Origin: an uncultured Rhodospirillales bacterium
GTDB taxonomy: Bacteria > Pseudomonadota > Alphaproteobacteria > CACIAM-22H2
Assembly (NCBI GenBank): GCA_937926175.1
Contig: CALANV010000010.1
Span: forward strand, 68,362 to 132,361
Length of the DNA: 64,000 nucleotides
Direction of reading: 5' to 3'
The notes beneath the pieces are model-generated. The model was not told where the DNA came from and made no database searches. It saw only the letters and a program-made list of their open reading frames with translations. The position numbers were made by a program, and so were the translations under genes. This document shows positions 1-8,482 of this stretch, in pieces (within the stretch, counting starts at the first letter, position 1; each line of letters begins with the position of its first letter).

Positions 1-1
1 G

Positions 2-1516
2 GTCGGCGGCTTCGCGGACTACAGGGACAAGCTGCGGAGCGCATACGTGATCCTCGATCCCGCCGAGCGGCGCGAGATGATCCGCCGCGACGCCGTGCGG
101 CTGGTCGAGCAGGAAGGGCTCAGGTTGCAGGAGGATCCCGGGCTTCTGGACGAGGTCGTCGGCCTCGTCGAGTTTCCGGTCGTCCTGATGGGGCGCATCG
201 ACCCCGCGTTCATGGATTTGCCGCCCGAGGTGCTGACGACCTCGATGCGCGCGCACCAGAAGTATTTTTCGGTGCAGACGCAGGCGGGCGAACTGGCGCC
301 GCGGTTCATCGTCGTCGCCAACATGTTGACCGATGACGGCGGCAAGGCGATCGTGGCCGGTAACGAGCGTGTGCTGCGCGCCCGGCTCTCGGATGCCAAG
401 TTCTTCTGGGACCAGGACCGCAAGGTCCGGCTGGAGGAGCGCGTGCCGGCACTGGCCCAGCGCGTGTTTCACGCCAAGCTGGGAACGATGGCGGAAAAGG
501 TCACCCGGCTTCAGACCCTCGCCGCCGATCTCGCGCAATACATTCCGGGGGCGGACGTCGATCGGATCCGCAGCGCGGCCCTGCTGTGCAAGGCCGATCT
601 GTCGTCGGGCATGGTCGGGGAGTTCCCGGAACTCCAGGGGATCATGGGTCGCTACTACGCGATGGCCGAAGGCGAGCGCCCGGACGTGGCCGATGCGATC
701 CGCGACCATTATTCCCCGCTGGGACCGAACGACCGCTGCCCGTCGGCGCCGGTCTCCGTCGCCGTCGCGCTCGCCGACAAGATCGATACGCTCGCCGGTT
801 TCTTTGCCGTCGACAAGAAGCCGACCGGATCGAAGGATCCATTTGCCCTGCGGCGCGCGGCACTGGGCGTGATCCGGCTGATCGTCGAGAACGGTTTGCG
901 CCTGCCGCTTCGCACGATATTCGGCGTGGCGCTGCGCCCGTTCCGCGAAACAAACCTCATCGGCGAGGCCAAGGCGACCGAAACCGTCGAAACCCTCCTC
1001 GCGTTCTTCGCCGAGCGTCTGAAGGTCGCCTTGCGCGAGAAGGGAGTGCGCCATGATCTGATCGACGCGGTGTTCTCGCTCGGCGGGGAGGACGACCTCG
1101 TACGGCTGCTGGCCCGGGTCGATGCGCTCAAGAACTTCCTCGCGACCGAGGATGGCGTAAATTTGCTGACGGCGTATCGTCGCGCATCGAACATCGTCGC
1201 AATCGAAGAGAAGAAGGACGGGACTGTCTATGACGGGCCGGTCGAGAAGGATCTGCTCGCCGAGCCGGAAGAGGTAACGCTCGCGAAGGCGCTGGACGAG
1301 GCACATGCCGGCATGCAGACTCTGCTTGGACGCGAGGATTTCGAAGGCGCGATGCGCGTACTCGCCCTCCTGCGCAGGCCTGTCGATGCCTTTTTCGACA
1401 AGGTGACCGTCAACGCGCCGGACGCTAAGCTCCGCACCAACCGACTTCGCCTCCTGTCGCGTATCCGGGCAACGCTGGGCGAAGTCGCGGACTTTTCGAA
1501 GGTCGAAGGGTCGTGA
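2..1516 (+). CDS. glyS: Glycine--tRNA ligase beta subunit (C-terminal part, cut by left edge)
   Basis: The reading frame is open from base 2, so the gene starts to the left of the window and only about the last 504 residues are present. The class II alpha2beta2 glycyl-tRNA synthetase charges tRNA-Gly in the cytoplasm; the beta subunit carries tRNA binding. Family motifs visible include a VILDPAERREMI stretch, the LTTSMRAHQKYF segment, FFWDQDRK, KADLSSGMVGEFPELQG and the C-terminal DALR-like anticodon-binding part ending in TNRLRLLSRI. Stop is TGA at 1514-1516. The ppdK gene follows after about 95 bp on the same strand, a pairing common in alphaproteobacteria. A GTG at 47 lies inside the conserved sequence and is not the start. 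Confidence 0.97.
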   Translation, partial: VGGFADYRDKLRSAYVILDPAERREMIRRDAVRLVEQEGLRLQEDPGLLDEVVGLVEFPVVLMGRIDPAFMDLPPEVLTTSMRAHQKYFSVQTQAGELAPRFIVVANMLTDDGGKAIVAGNERVLRARLSDAKFFWDQDRKVRLEERVPALAQRVFHAKLGTMAEKVTRLQTLAADLAQYIPGADVDRIRSAALLCKADLSSGMVGEFPELQGIMGRYYAMAEGERPDVADAIRDHYSPLGPNDRCPSAPVSVAVALADKIDTLAGFFAVDKKPTGSKDPFALRRAALGVIRLIVENGLRLPLRTIFGVALRPFRETNLIGEAKATETVETLLAFFAERLKVALREKGVRHDLIDAVFSLGGEDDLVRLLARVDALKNFLATEDGVNLLTAYRRASNIVAIEEKKDGTVYDGPVEKDLLAEPEEVTLAKALDEAHAGMQTLLGREDFEGAMRVLALLRRPVDAFFDKVTVNAPDAKLRTNRLRLLSRIRATLGEVADFSKVEGS

Positions 1517-1610
1517 TGGAACAGACGTGATGTCAACGCGGCCCGTGGGGCAGGCACGGTTCGCGTCGGCATGAATACGCAACGGAAAGATCGAATTCGG
1601 GAGCGTGGTG

Positions 1611-4600
1611 ATGCCGAAATGGGTCTACAGCTTTGGAGACGGTAAGGCCGAAGGCCGGGCGGACATGAAGAACCTGCTCGGCGGCAAGGGGGCCAACCTC
1701 GCCGAGATGAGCAATCTTGGCCTGCCGGTCCCGCCGGGCTTCACCATCACCACCGAGGTCTGCACCTATTTCTATGCCAACGGACGCAAATATCCGCCGG
1801 AGCTGAAGGCGCAAGTGATGGCGGCGCTGCGGCGGGTCGAAGAGCTCGTCGGCCGGAAGTTCGGCGATCCGAAAGCGCCGCTCCTCGTTTCGGTCCGGTC
1901 GGGCGCGCGCGCGTCGATGCCGGGGATGATGGACACGGTCCTGAATCTCGGTCTCAACGACGAGACGGTGGAGGGCCTCGCACGTACGGCGAACGATCCG
2001 CGCTTCGCCTACGACAGTTACCGCCGTTTCATCCAGATGTACGGCGACGTCGTCCTCGGCGTCGATCATCATCATTTCGAGGAGATCCTCGAGGCCCACA
2101 AGCACGACAAGTCGGTGACGCTGGACACCGAACTCGACGCCGACGACTGGAAGCAGATCGTCGAGCGGTACAAGGAGAAGGTTCAAGCCGAACGCGGCGA
2201 GCCGTTCCCGCAGGATCCGCACGAGCAGCTTTGGGGTGCGATCGGCGCCGTGTTCGGAAGCTGGATGAACCAGCGCGCCATTACCTATCGCAAGCTGCAC
2301 GGCATTCCCGAGGATTGGGGGACGGCCGTCAATGTCCAGGCGATGGTCTTCGGCAACATGGGCGACGACTGCGCCACCGGCGTCGCCTTTACGCGCGATC
2401 CGTCGACCGGTGAGAATGTGTTCTACGGCGAGTACCTCGTGAACGCGCAGGGCGAGGACGTCGTCGCGGGCATCCGGACGCCGCAGCACCTGACGATCAA
2501 GGGCAAGGAGGCCAATCGCTCGCAGCTGCCGGCGATGGAAGAGGTCATGCCCGACGTATTCCGGCAACTCGACGAGATCCGGCGCAAGCTCGAGGCCCAC
2601 TACCGTGACATGCAGGACATCGAGTTCACGGTCGAGCGGGGCAAGCTGTACATGCTGCAGACGCGCACCGGGAAGCGAACGGCTGCGGCGGCCCTCAAGA
2701 TCGCCTGCGACATGGTTCGGGAAGGGTTGATCGACAAGGCAACGGCCGTCAAACGGATCGATCCGGCCTCGCTCGACCAGCTGCTGCATCCGACGCTCGA
2801 TGCCAAGGCGCCGCGCACGTTGTTCGCGCGCGGGCTGCCGGCTTCGCCGGGTGCCGCATCGGGCATCGTCGTGTTCTCCGCCGACGAAGCCGAGGCGCTG
2901 GCGGCGAAAGGCGAATCCGTCATCCTGGTCCGGATCGAGACGAGCCCCGAGGACATCCACGGCATGCATGCGGCCAAGGGCATCCTCACGACCCGCGGCG
3001 GCATGACCAGCCATGCGGCGGTGGTCGCCCGCGGCATGGGCCGGGCGTGCGTCGCCGGCGCCGGCGAGATCCGCATCGACTACAAGGCGGGCGTGATGAG
3101 CGTGCGCGACAAGCAGGTGCGCGCAGGCGAAAAGATCACGATCGACGGCGCGACCGGCGAGGTGTTTCTGGGCGAGGTGCCGACCGTCCAGCCCGAGCTG
3201 TCAGGCGATTTCGCCGAGCTGATGTCGTGGGCCGACGAGTTCCGCCGTCTCGGCGTACGTGCAAACGCGGACACGCCCAACGACGCACGCGCGGCGCGCC
3301 GTTTCGGGGCGGAAGGCATCGGCCTGTGCCGGACCGAGCACATGTTCTTCGATGCCGAGCGAATCCTCGCCGTGCGCGAGATGATCATGGCGGAGGACGG
3401 CGAGGGGCGGGCGCGGGCGCTCGCCAAGATCGAGCCGATGCAGCGCCAGGACTTCATCGAGCTGTTCCGGATCATGGATGGATTGCCGGTGACGATCCGG
3501 CTCCTCGATCCGCCGCTCCACGAGTTCGTTCCCCATGGCGATGCCGAGATCGCCGAGTTCGCCAAGGCGATCGGCAAGGACGTCGCGACGGTCCGCGCGC
3601 GCGTGAAGCGGCTCGAGGAGTTCAACCCGATGCTCGGTCACCGCGGCTGCCGCCTGGCGGTCACGTATCCCGAGATCTACGAAATGCAGGCGCGCGCGAT
3701 CTTCTCGGCTGCCGCCGCGGTCATCAAGGAAGGCAAGCCGGTCGAACCCGAGATCATGATCCCGCTGGTCGCGACGCGCCGCGAGCTGGAGCTCATGCGC
3801 GATCTGGTCGCGCGCATGCATGAGAAGGTGCGCGACGAGACGGGCGTCGATGTCAAATACTCGATCGGTACCATGATCGAGTTGCCGCGCGCGGCTCTTC
3901 GTGCGGCGGAGATTGCGGAAATCGCGGAGTTCTTCAGCTTCGGCACGAACGACCTGACGCAGACTACGTTCGGGTTGTCGCGCGACGATGCTGGCGCTTT
4001 TCTCGATGCGTACGAGAAGGCAAAGATCATCAGTGTCGATCCGTTCATCAGCATCGACCAGGACGGTGTCGGCGAGCTGGTGCGTATCGGGTCGGAGCGG
4101 GGGCGGTCGGTTCGGCCCGATTTGAAGATCGGCATCTGCGGCGAGCACGGCGGCGATCCCGCGTCGGTCCACTTCTGTCATGCCGCCGGGCTCGACTATG
4201 TCTCGTGCTCGCCCTATCGGGTGCCGATCGCGCGGCTCGCCGCCGCCCAGGCGGCGCTTGCCGAACAGCAGCCGAAGTCGAAGCCGGTGAAGCCGCGCGC
4301 CACCTCGGACGACCGCCATCGCCGCGTCCTGATCGCCAGTGGGCGCCGGCCGGCGCCGCAGCGGGTTTTCGCCAACCGCAAGGTGGTCACCCACGCCGCG
4401 GCTGGCCATGCGACGGCACGGCCCGCCGCGATCGGCCAGGCGACCGCGCCCAAGGCCGGGGAGAAGAAGACGTCGGCGAAGGCGGCGAAGAAGGCGGAGG
4501 CCAAGCGGACCGCGAAGGCGACAAAGAAGGCGGTCGCGAAGAAGACCGCATCGAAGCGGGCGCGGCCTGCCGCGAAGTCTGCACCGAAGAAGCCCACGCG

Positions 4601-4622
4601 CGGCAAGCCGAAGCGGCGCTAG
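1611..4622 (+). CDS. ppdK: Pyruvate, phosphate dikinase with an added Lys/Ala-rich C-terminal tail
   Basis: PPDK interconverts ATP, Pi and pyruvate with AMP, PPi and phosphoenolpyruvate in the cytoplasm. The N-terminal nucleotide-binding domain opens with the typical KWVYSFGDGKAEG and GGKGANLAEM motifs. The swivelling phosphohistidine domain has GGMTSHAAVVARG, with catalytic His468. The C-terminal PEP/pyruvate domain carries FGTNDLTQTTFG and GICGEHGGDP with catalytic Cys843. The family core ends near residue 885. About 115 further residues follow, rich in Lys, Ala and Arg (AAKKAEAKRTAKATKKAVAK), resembling histone-H1-like basic tails and not part of the normal enzyme. ATG at 1611 is preferred, with GGGAG about 8 bases upstream; in-frame GTG codons at 1605 and 1608 are alternatives. 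Confidence 0.96.
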   Translation: MPKWVYSFGDGKAEGRADMKNLLGGKGANLAEMSNLGLPVPPGFTITTEVCTYFYANGRKYPPELKAQVMAALRRVEELVGRKFGDPKAPLLVSVRSGARASMPGMMDTVLNLGLNDETVEGLARTANDPRFAYDSYRRFIQMYGDVVLGVDHHHFEEILEAHKHDKSVTLDTELDADDWKQIVERYKEKVQAERGEPFPQDPHEQLWGAIGAVFGSWMNQRAITYRKLHGIPEDWGTAVNVQAMVFGNMGDDCATGVAFTRDPSTGENVFYGEYLVNAQGEDVVAGIRTPQHLTIKGKEANRSQLPAMEEVMPDVFRQLDEIRRKLEAHYRDMQDIEFTVERGKLYMLQTRTGKRTAAAALKIACDMVREGLIDKATAVKRIDPASLDQLLHPTLDAKAPRTLFARGLPASPGAASGIVVFSADEAEALAAKGESVILVRIETSPEDIHGMHAAKGILTTRGGMTSHAAVVARGMGRACVAGAGEIRIDYKAGVMSVRDKQVRAGEKITIDGATGEVFLGEVPTVQPELSGDFAELMSWADEFRRLGVRANADTPNDARAARRFGAEGIGLCRTEHMFFDAERILAVREMIMAEDGEGRARALAKIEPMQRQDFIELFRIMDGLPVTIRLLDPPLHEFVPHGDAEIAEFAKAIGKDVATVRARVKRLEEFNPMLGHRGCRLAVTYPEIYEMQARAIFSAAAAVIKEGKPVEPEIMIPLVATRRELELMRDLVARMHEKVRDETGVDVKYSIGTMIELPRAALRAAEIAEIAEFFSFGTNDLTQTTFGLSRDDAGAFLDAYEKAKIISVDPFISIDQDGVGELVRIGSERGRSVRPDLKIGICGEHGGDPASVHFCHAAGLDYVSCSPYRVPIARLAAAQAALAEQQPKSKPVKPRATSDDRHRRVLIASGRRPAPQRVFANRKVVTHAAAGHATARPAAIGQATAPKAGEKKTSAKAAKKAEAKRTAKATKKAVAKKTASKRARPAAKSAPKKPTRGKPKRR

Positions 4623-4645
4623 GCGTGCGTATTGGGGTGGGGGAT

Positions 4646-4683
4646 GGGCCGACGGACGGTTCCGTTGGCCCTTCTCCCGTTTT
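4646..4683 (+). terminator. Hairpin terminator after ppdK
   Basis: An 11-bp stem (GGGCCGACGGA at 4646-4656 pairing with TCCGTTGGCCC at 4661-4671, one G-U pair) with a CGGT loop is followed by a pyrimidine-rich stretch ending in TTTT. It lies just past the ppdK stop and before the HIT gene. It is plausible as an intrinsic terminator, though the T-tract is interrupted. Confidence 0.6.
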
Positions 4684-4794
4684 CGGATAAGTGCCTGGGC
4701 GCGATCCGCGCAGGCCCGCCTGCGTCAACGGGTCCGCGCACATCGGATATGACAAGAAGGCGCGGTCGTGAACCGCGCGGACGGGGAGGGATGA

Positions 4795-5214
4795 ATGGCA
4801 GCCGATCCGAACTGCGTGTTCTGCAAGATCGTCGCGGGGACGATCCCGAGCTTCAAGATCTACGAGGATGCGAAGACGCTCGCCTTCCTCGATATCAATC
4901 CGGTCAATCCCGGACATACGCTCGTGATACCCAAGGCGCACGCGCCGAACCTGATGGCGTCCGACGACAGCGACCTCGCCGCCGTCATGGCTGTTGCGCG
5001 CCGGGTCGCTTCGGCCATCGAGAAATCGCTTTCGCCCTACGGCATCAATCTCCTGCAGGCCAATGGTCCGGGCGCCGCACAGTCCGTCCTGCACTTCCAC
5101 ATGCACGTCATCCCGCGCGTGAAGGACGACAATCTGATGATGAACTGGATGCTGAAGGCGGGCGACAAGACCGAACTTGCCGCGATGGCGGAGCGCATCC
5201 GCGCAGCGCTCTAG
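4795..5214 (+). CDS. HIT-family nucleotide hydrolase (HinT/Fhit-like)
   Basis: A 139-residue histidine-triad protein, normal length for the family. The N-terminus has the NCVFCKIVAGTIPS motif typical of bacterial HinT-like proteins, and the catalytic triad is HFHMHVIPR near residue 100. Such proteins hydrolyse phosphoramidate or dinucleoside polyphosphate bonds on nucleotides; the physiological substrate is not predictable. ATG at 4795 has a strong GGGGAGGG ribosome site just upstream; an overlapping ATG at 4791 is out of frame. The gene is convergent with ygfZ, with only about 37 bp between them. Confidence 0.93.
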   Translation: MAADPNCVFCKIVAGTIPSFKIYEDAKTLAFLDINPVNPGHTLVIPKAHAPNLMASDDSDLAAVMAVARRVASAIEKSLSPYGINLLQANGPGAAQSVLHFHMHVIPRVKDDNLMMNWMLKAGDKTELAAMAERIRAAL

Positions 5215-5251
5215 AAACGGCTTTCGCGCATCGAATTGCCGGCAGACATCG

Positions 5252-6142
5252 TCACGCCCAGGCCGGCCTGACCGGTGTGATCTCCGCCTCGCCGGCCTTG
5301 AGCGGCCGGCCGTCGCGGTCGGCCTGTTCGATGATGTCGAGCCGCAGCAGGGCAAGTCCGAGGGACCCCTGGGCTGAACGCATCTCGCCGGCTTCCTGCC
5401 CGTCCAGCGTGATCGGCGTACCCGGTTGCGGCATGGGACCGTCGATTCGTACCGGCGTGAGCCGCTTTCGCACCAGCGCGCGGTATTTCATCCGCGCGGT
5501 GAGTTCCTGGCCGACATAGCACCCCTTCTTCCAATCGATACCGTTGAGTTCGTCGAAGCCGTTCTCGAGCAGGAGTGCCTTTTCGACGGGAAGATCGCGG
5601 CTGCCGTCGGGCACCCCGAGGGACAGGCGCAGGCGGTCGTATGCCTCGAACGCGCCCGGCTTGAATCCGGCGGATGCGAGCACATCCGCATTGTCCTTCG
5701 GAATCAAGGCGCGTGCGCCCAGCCCCACCAGCCGCGGATCGACGTAGACGATGCCGCCGCCGAACGGGCGGGCTAATCCGGGTTCCTCGGGCAGACCGAG
5801 CGCGGCGAGCGTCCCCGGGCCGAACAGGACGCCGCAGACCAGGCGGTCGCTTGCCGGGGTCAGCGTTACCTTCGAGCGGAGCTTATAGAGGGTGAAACGC
5901 CGGCGCAGATCGTCGAGCCGGTCTGCTTCGCAGTCCAGATAAAACGTGTCGCCGATCTCGGCGATGAAGAAATCGTGCAGATAGCGTCCCTGCGCCGTCA
6001 GGAACCCCGAATAGATCACGTGGCTCGAATCGACCTTGTTGATGTCGTTCGAGATCAGCCCCTGAAGAAATGTCCGGCGGTCATCACCGGCAATGGCGAG
6101 CACGCCGCGATTCCGCAGGATCACACAGGCCCTGTCGTCCAT
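5252..6142 (-). CDS. ygfZ: YgfZ/GcvT-domain folate-binding protein (Fe-S cluster maintenance)
   Basis: A 296-residue protein of the YgfZ/IBA57 family, which binds tetrahydrofolate and helps assemble or repair certain Fe-S enzymes. It carries the diagnostic K-G-C-Y-x-G-Q-E motif (KKGCYVGQE, around residue 205) with the essential Cys, and the N-terminal segment FLQGLISNDI common to the family. It is divergent from the glycosyltransferase genes that start at 6325; the space between holds a strong inverted repeat. The Fe-S link fits a genome with two [2Fe-2S] molybdenum hydroxylases, but that link is inferred. Confidence 0.92.
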   Translation of the reverse strand: MDDRACVILRNRGVLAIAGDDRRTFLQGLISNDINKVDSSHVIYSGFLTAQGRYLHDFFIAEIGDTFYLDCEADRLDDLRRRFTLYKLRSKVTLTPASDRLVCGVLFGPGTLAALGLPEEPGLARPFGGGIVYVDPRLVGLGARALIPKDNADVLASAGFKPGAFEAYDRLRLSLGVPDGSRDLPVEKALLLENGFDELNGIDWKKGCYVGQELTARMKYRALVRKRLTPVRIDGPMPQPGTPITLDGQEAGEMRSAQGSLGLALLRLDIIEQADRDGRPLKAGEAEITPVRPAWA

Positions 6143-6241
6143 TGCTAATCCTCGGAGATGCCAAAGAAATCCGGATCTGCCATGGTTCTATGAGGTAGGG
6201 GCGGGCCGTGCGCTTGGCAACCCCCGCAATATGCACGGCAA

Positions 6242-6284
6242 GCCGGAAGTGTTTCGGCGGCCCTGCCGCCGAAACACTTCCGGC
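6242..6284. repeat. Perfect 20-bp inverted repeat with 3-base loop
   Basis: Left arm GCCGGAAGTGTTTCGGCGGC (6242-6261) and an exactly complementary right arm (6265-6284) are separated only by CCT. It lies in the divergent gap between ygfZ and the first glycosyltransferase gene. No T-tract follows on either strand, so it is not a standard terminator for either neighbour. It could be a mobile palindromic element, an RNA hairpin in the glycosyltransferase leader, or a binding site. Confidence 0.8.
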
Positions 6285-6324
6285 CGGGCCTCGACACCCC
6301 TATAACTCTCCGCGCCGCGACCGC

Positions 6325-7356
6325 ATGCACATTACATTCGTTGACGATTCTTTCCCCTTCGACGGATACAGCCCGACGAGCCGGCCGCTCGGCGGGGCGG
6401 AGAAGGCCTTCGCCAGCCTTCCGTCCGCTCTTGCCATGCGCGGTCACGATGTCGTCGTGATCAACCGGTGCACGTTTCCCGTCCGGGTCGACGGCGCGAG
6501 CTGGTGCCCATGGGAAAGCGACAGGCCGGCCCGTACGGACGTACTCGTGGCCTTCCGGCGCCCACAACTCCTGGAATTCCTGCCTGCGACCGTCCGGCGT
6601 GTCCTGTGGACGGCGGGACCGCCAGAGGAGCTGGACCATCCGGCAGCGCGGGCGCTGCTCGCTCGATATCGGCCGACGATCATCTTCTTCACGGCGGTAC
6701 AGCGTGACCGCTGGGCAAACCTGCTCGGGCTTCCGGTGCATGTGGTCGAACCGGGGCTCGCCCCAGCCTATGTCGAAGACCTGCCGATGACGCCGGCGGA
6801 CCCACCGCGCGCGGTCTCGACGGCGCATCCGCTCGCCGGGCTCGACTGGTTACTCGCACTCTGGCGCACCCGTATACGGCCTGCCGTGCCGAATGCTGAA
6901 CTGCATCTTTATTCCGCGCTCCTCGACAAGGGCCGGCTCGGCGCCGAGGTGCCGGAGGCGGTGCGACCAATCCTGAAACTGGCCGTCGAGGCTGAGCGCA
7001 ACGGCGTCGTCATCCAGCGGCCGCAACCCGATCCCCAGATGGCCGAGATCTATCGGGCGGCGCGCGTGCATGTCTATCCGGGGCAGCCGCACGAGATACT
7101 CGCATCGACGCTGGCGGAGAGTCAGGCAGCCGGACTTCCCGGTGTTGCCAGGGCGGTAGGGCCGGCGGTCCTTGCGCGGATCGTCGACGGTCAGACCGGC
7201 AAGATCACGACGGCCGATGGCAATTTCGCGAGCGCAACGATCGATCTGTTGAGCAACCGGGGGATCTATGAGCGTATGAGCGCGAATGCGCGCCTGCTGC
7301 AACGCGGACGCACGTGGCCGATCGCGGCTGCGGAGTTCGAAGGAGCGCTCGCGTGA
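6325..7356 (+). CDS. Glycosyltransferase, GT4-like (first of a tandem pair)
   Basis: A 343-residue protein with an N-terminal VDDSFPFDG stretch, a GGAEKAF glycine-rich segment and a C-terminal half like GT-B glycosyltransferases (YRAARVHVYPG, EILASTLAESQAAGLPGVA). The acidic donor-binding segment is degenerate compared with classical GT4 enzymes. Sugar donor and acceptor are unknown. ATG at 6325 matches the start of the paralogue at 8483; the frame stays open upstream to 6208 through the inverted repeat, which I regard as non-coding. It starts a cluster with the next four genes and overlaps the next gene by 4 bases (GTGA), implying translational coupling. Confidence 0.8.
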   Translation: MHITFVDDSFPFDGYSPTSRPLGGAEKAFASLPSALAMRGHDVVVINRCTFPVRVDGASWCPWESDRPARTDVLVAFRRPQLLEFLPATVRRVLWTAGPPEELDHPAARALLARYRPTIIFFTAVQRDRWANLLGLPVHVVEPGLAPAYVEDLPMTPADPPRAVSTAHPLAGLDWLLALWRTRIRPAVPNAELHLYSALLDKGRLGAEVPEAVRPILKLAVEAERNGVVIQRPQPDPQMAEIYRAARVHVYPGQPHEILASTLAESQAAGLPGVARAVGPAVLARIVDGQTGKITTADGNFASATIDLLSNRGIYERMSANARLLQRGRTWPIAAAEFEGALA

Positions 7357-8345
7357 GGATCCTGTTCATCGGACCGACCTATGTCGGCGATGCCGTCGTG
7401 TCGACCGGACTGGCCGACCATCTCCTGCGCGAGTATCCGCAGGCCCGTGTGACGGTCGCGTGCGGCGCCCCCGCGGCACCGCTCTTCGCGGCGATGCCGA
7501 ACTGCGAACGGGTGCTGGTGGTCCGCAAACGCGGCCAGATCGGTCACTGGATCGACCTGTGGCGCGCCTGCGTCGGCACGCGATGGGACGTCGTCGTCGA
7601 TCTGCGGGGATCGGCGCTGTCGTGGTTCCTGCGCGCCGGCAAACGCCACGTGTTCCGGCCCAATCCGCGCCTTGCACATCGAACGCATGCGTTGGCCGCG
7701 ACGCTCGGTCTCGGCGATCTGCCGCCACCCGTCATGTGGACAGGCCCCGAGCACGAGGCGACGGCGGCGCGACTGCTGCCGCCCGGCACGCCCATCCTGG
7801 CCGTGGGGCCGACCGGGAACTGGCCGCCGAAGATCTGGCCGGGCGAGCGGTTCGCCGAACTCGCGCGGCGGCTGACGGCGCCGAACGGGCCACTGCCGAA
7901 CGGCCGGATCGCCGTGTTCGCGGCCGCCCATGAACGGCCGATCGTTGCCCCCATTCTGGCCGCACTGCCGCCCGAACGCACCGTCGACCTCGTCGGGCGG
8001 CTCGATCTCACAACGGTCGGCGCGGCGATGAAACGCGCCGCACTGTTTATCGGCAACGACTCCGGCCCGCTCTACATGGCCGTCGCATGCGGCATTCCGA
8101 CGCTCGGCCTGTTCGGGCCGACGCCTGGCCTGTTTCCAACCCACGGGTTGAACCCCGCCCGCTGGGCCCCGCTGGCATGCACCGTGCGTACGGCAGAGGC
8201 CGCGGCGATCGTGACGGACAGACCGGTCGATGGTGCGATCGGACGGGCTCTCATGGAGGGCTTGACGGTCGATGCCGTCGAGCAGGCGGCGCGCGAGCTG
8301 CTCGAGCACGTCCAAGCGCGTACGCCATCAGCGAACGTGCGCTAA
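7353..8345 (+). CDS. Glycosyltransferase family 9 (heptosyltransferase-like)
   Basis: A 330-residue protein of the ADP-heptose:LPS heptosyltransferase superfamily. The start VRILFIGPTYVGDAVVSTGL is the typical N-terminal motif with the conserved GD acceptor-side residues. The middle has PTGNWPPKIWPGERFAELA and the C-terminal half FIGNDSGPLYMAVACGIPTLGLFGPT, the nucleotide-sugar site. GTG at 7353 overlaps the previous stop codon and is the clear start. Its place in a glycosyltransferase operon suggests work on lipopolysaccharide core or another envelope glycan at the inner face of the membrane; the sugar need not be heptose. Confidence 0.9.
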   Translation: MRILFIGPTYVGDAVVSTGLADHLLREYPQARVTVACGAPAAPLFAAMPNCERVLVVRKRGQIGHWIDLWRACVGTRWDVVVDLRGSALSWFLRAGKRHVFRPNPRLAHRTHALAATLGLGDLPPPVMWTGPEHEATAARLLPPGTPILAVGPTGNWPPKIWPGERFAELARRLTAPNGPLPNGRIAVFAAAHERPIVAPILAALPPERTVDLVGRLDLTTVGAAMKRAALFIGNDSGPLYMAVACGIPTLGLFGPTPGLFPTHGLNPARWAPLACTVRTAEAAAIVTDRPVDGAIGRALMEGLTVDAVEQAARELLEHVQARTPSANVR

Positions 8346-8482
8346 GCTGCATTCGTCCGTAAGGCCGCTCGACAACCGTGCGCAGGTGGCGCGAGTCATG
8401 TATCAGGCGGATGGAGATGGCCCATGTCGACTCGCGCAGGCATCGCTGGCTTCGGGTACCGCGTCGGCCGGGAGCTCGGCCG

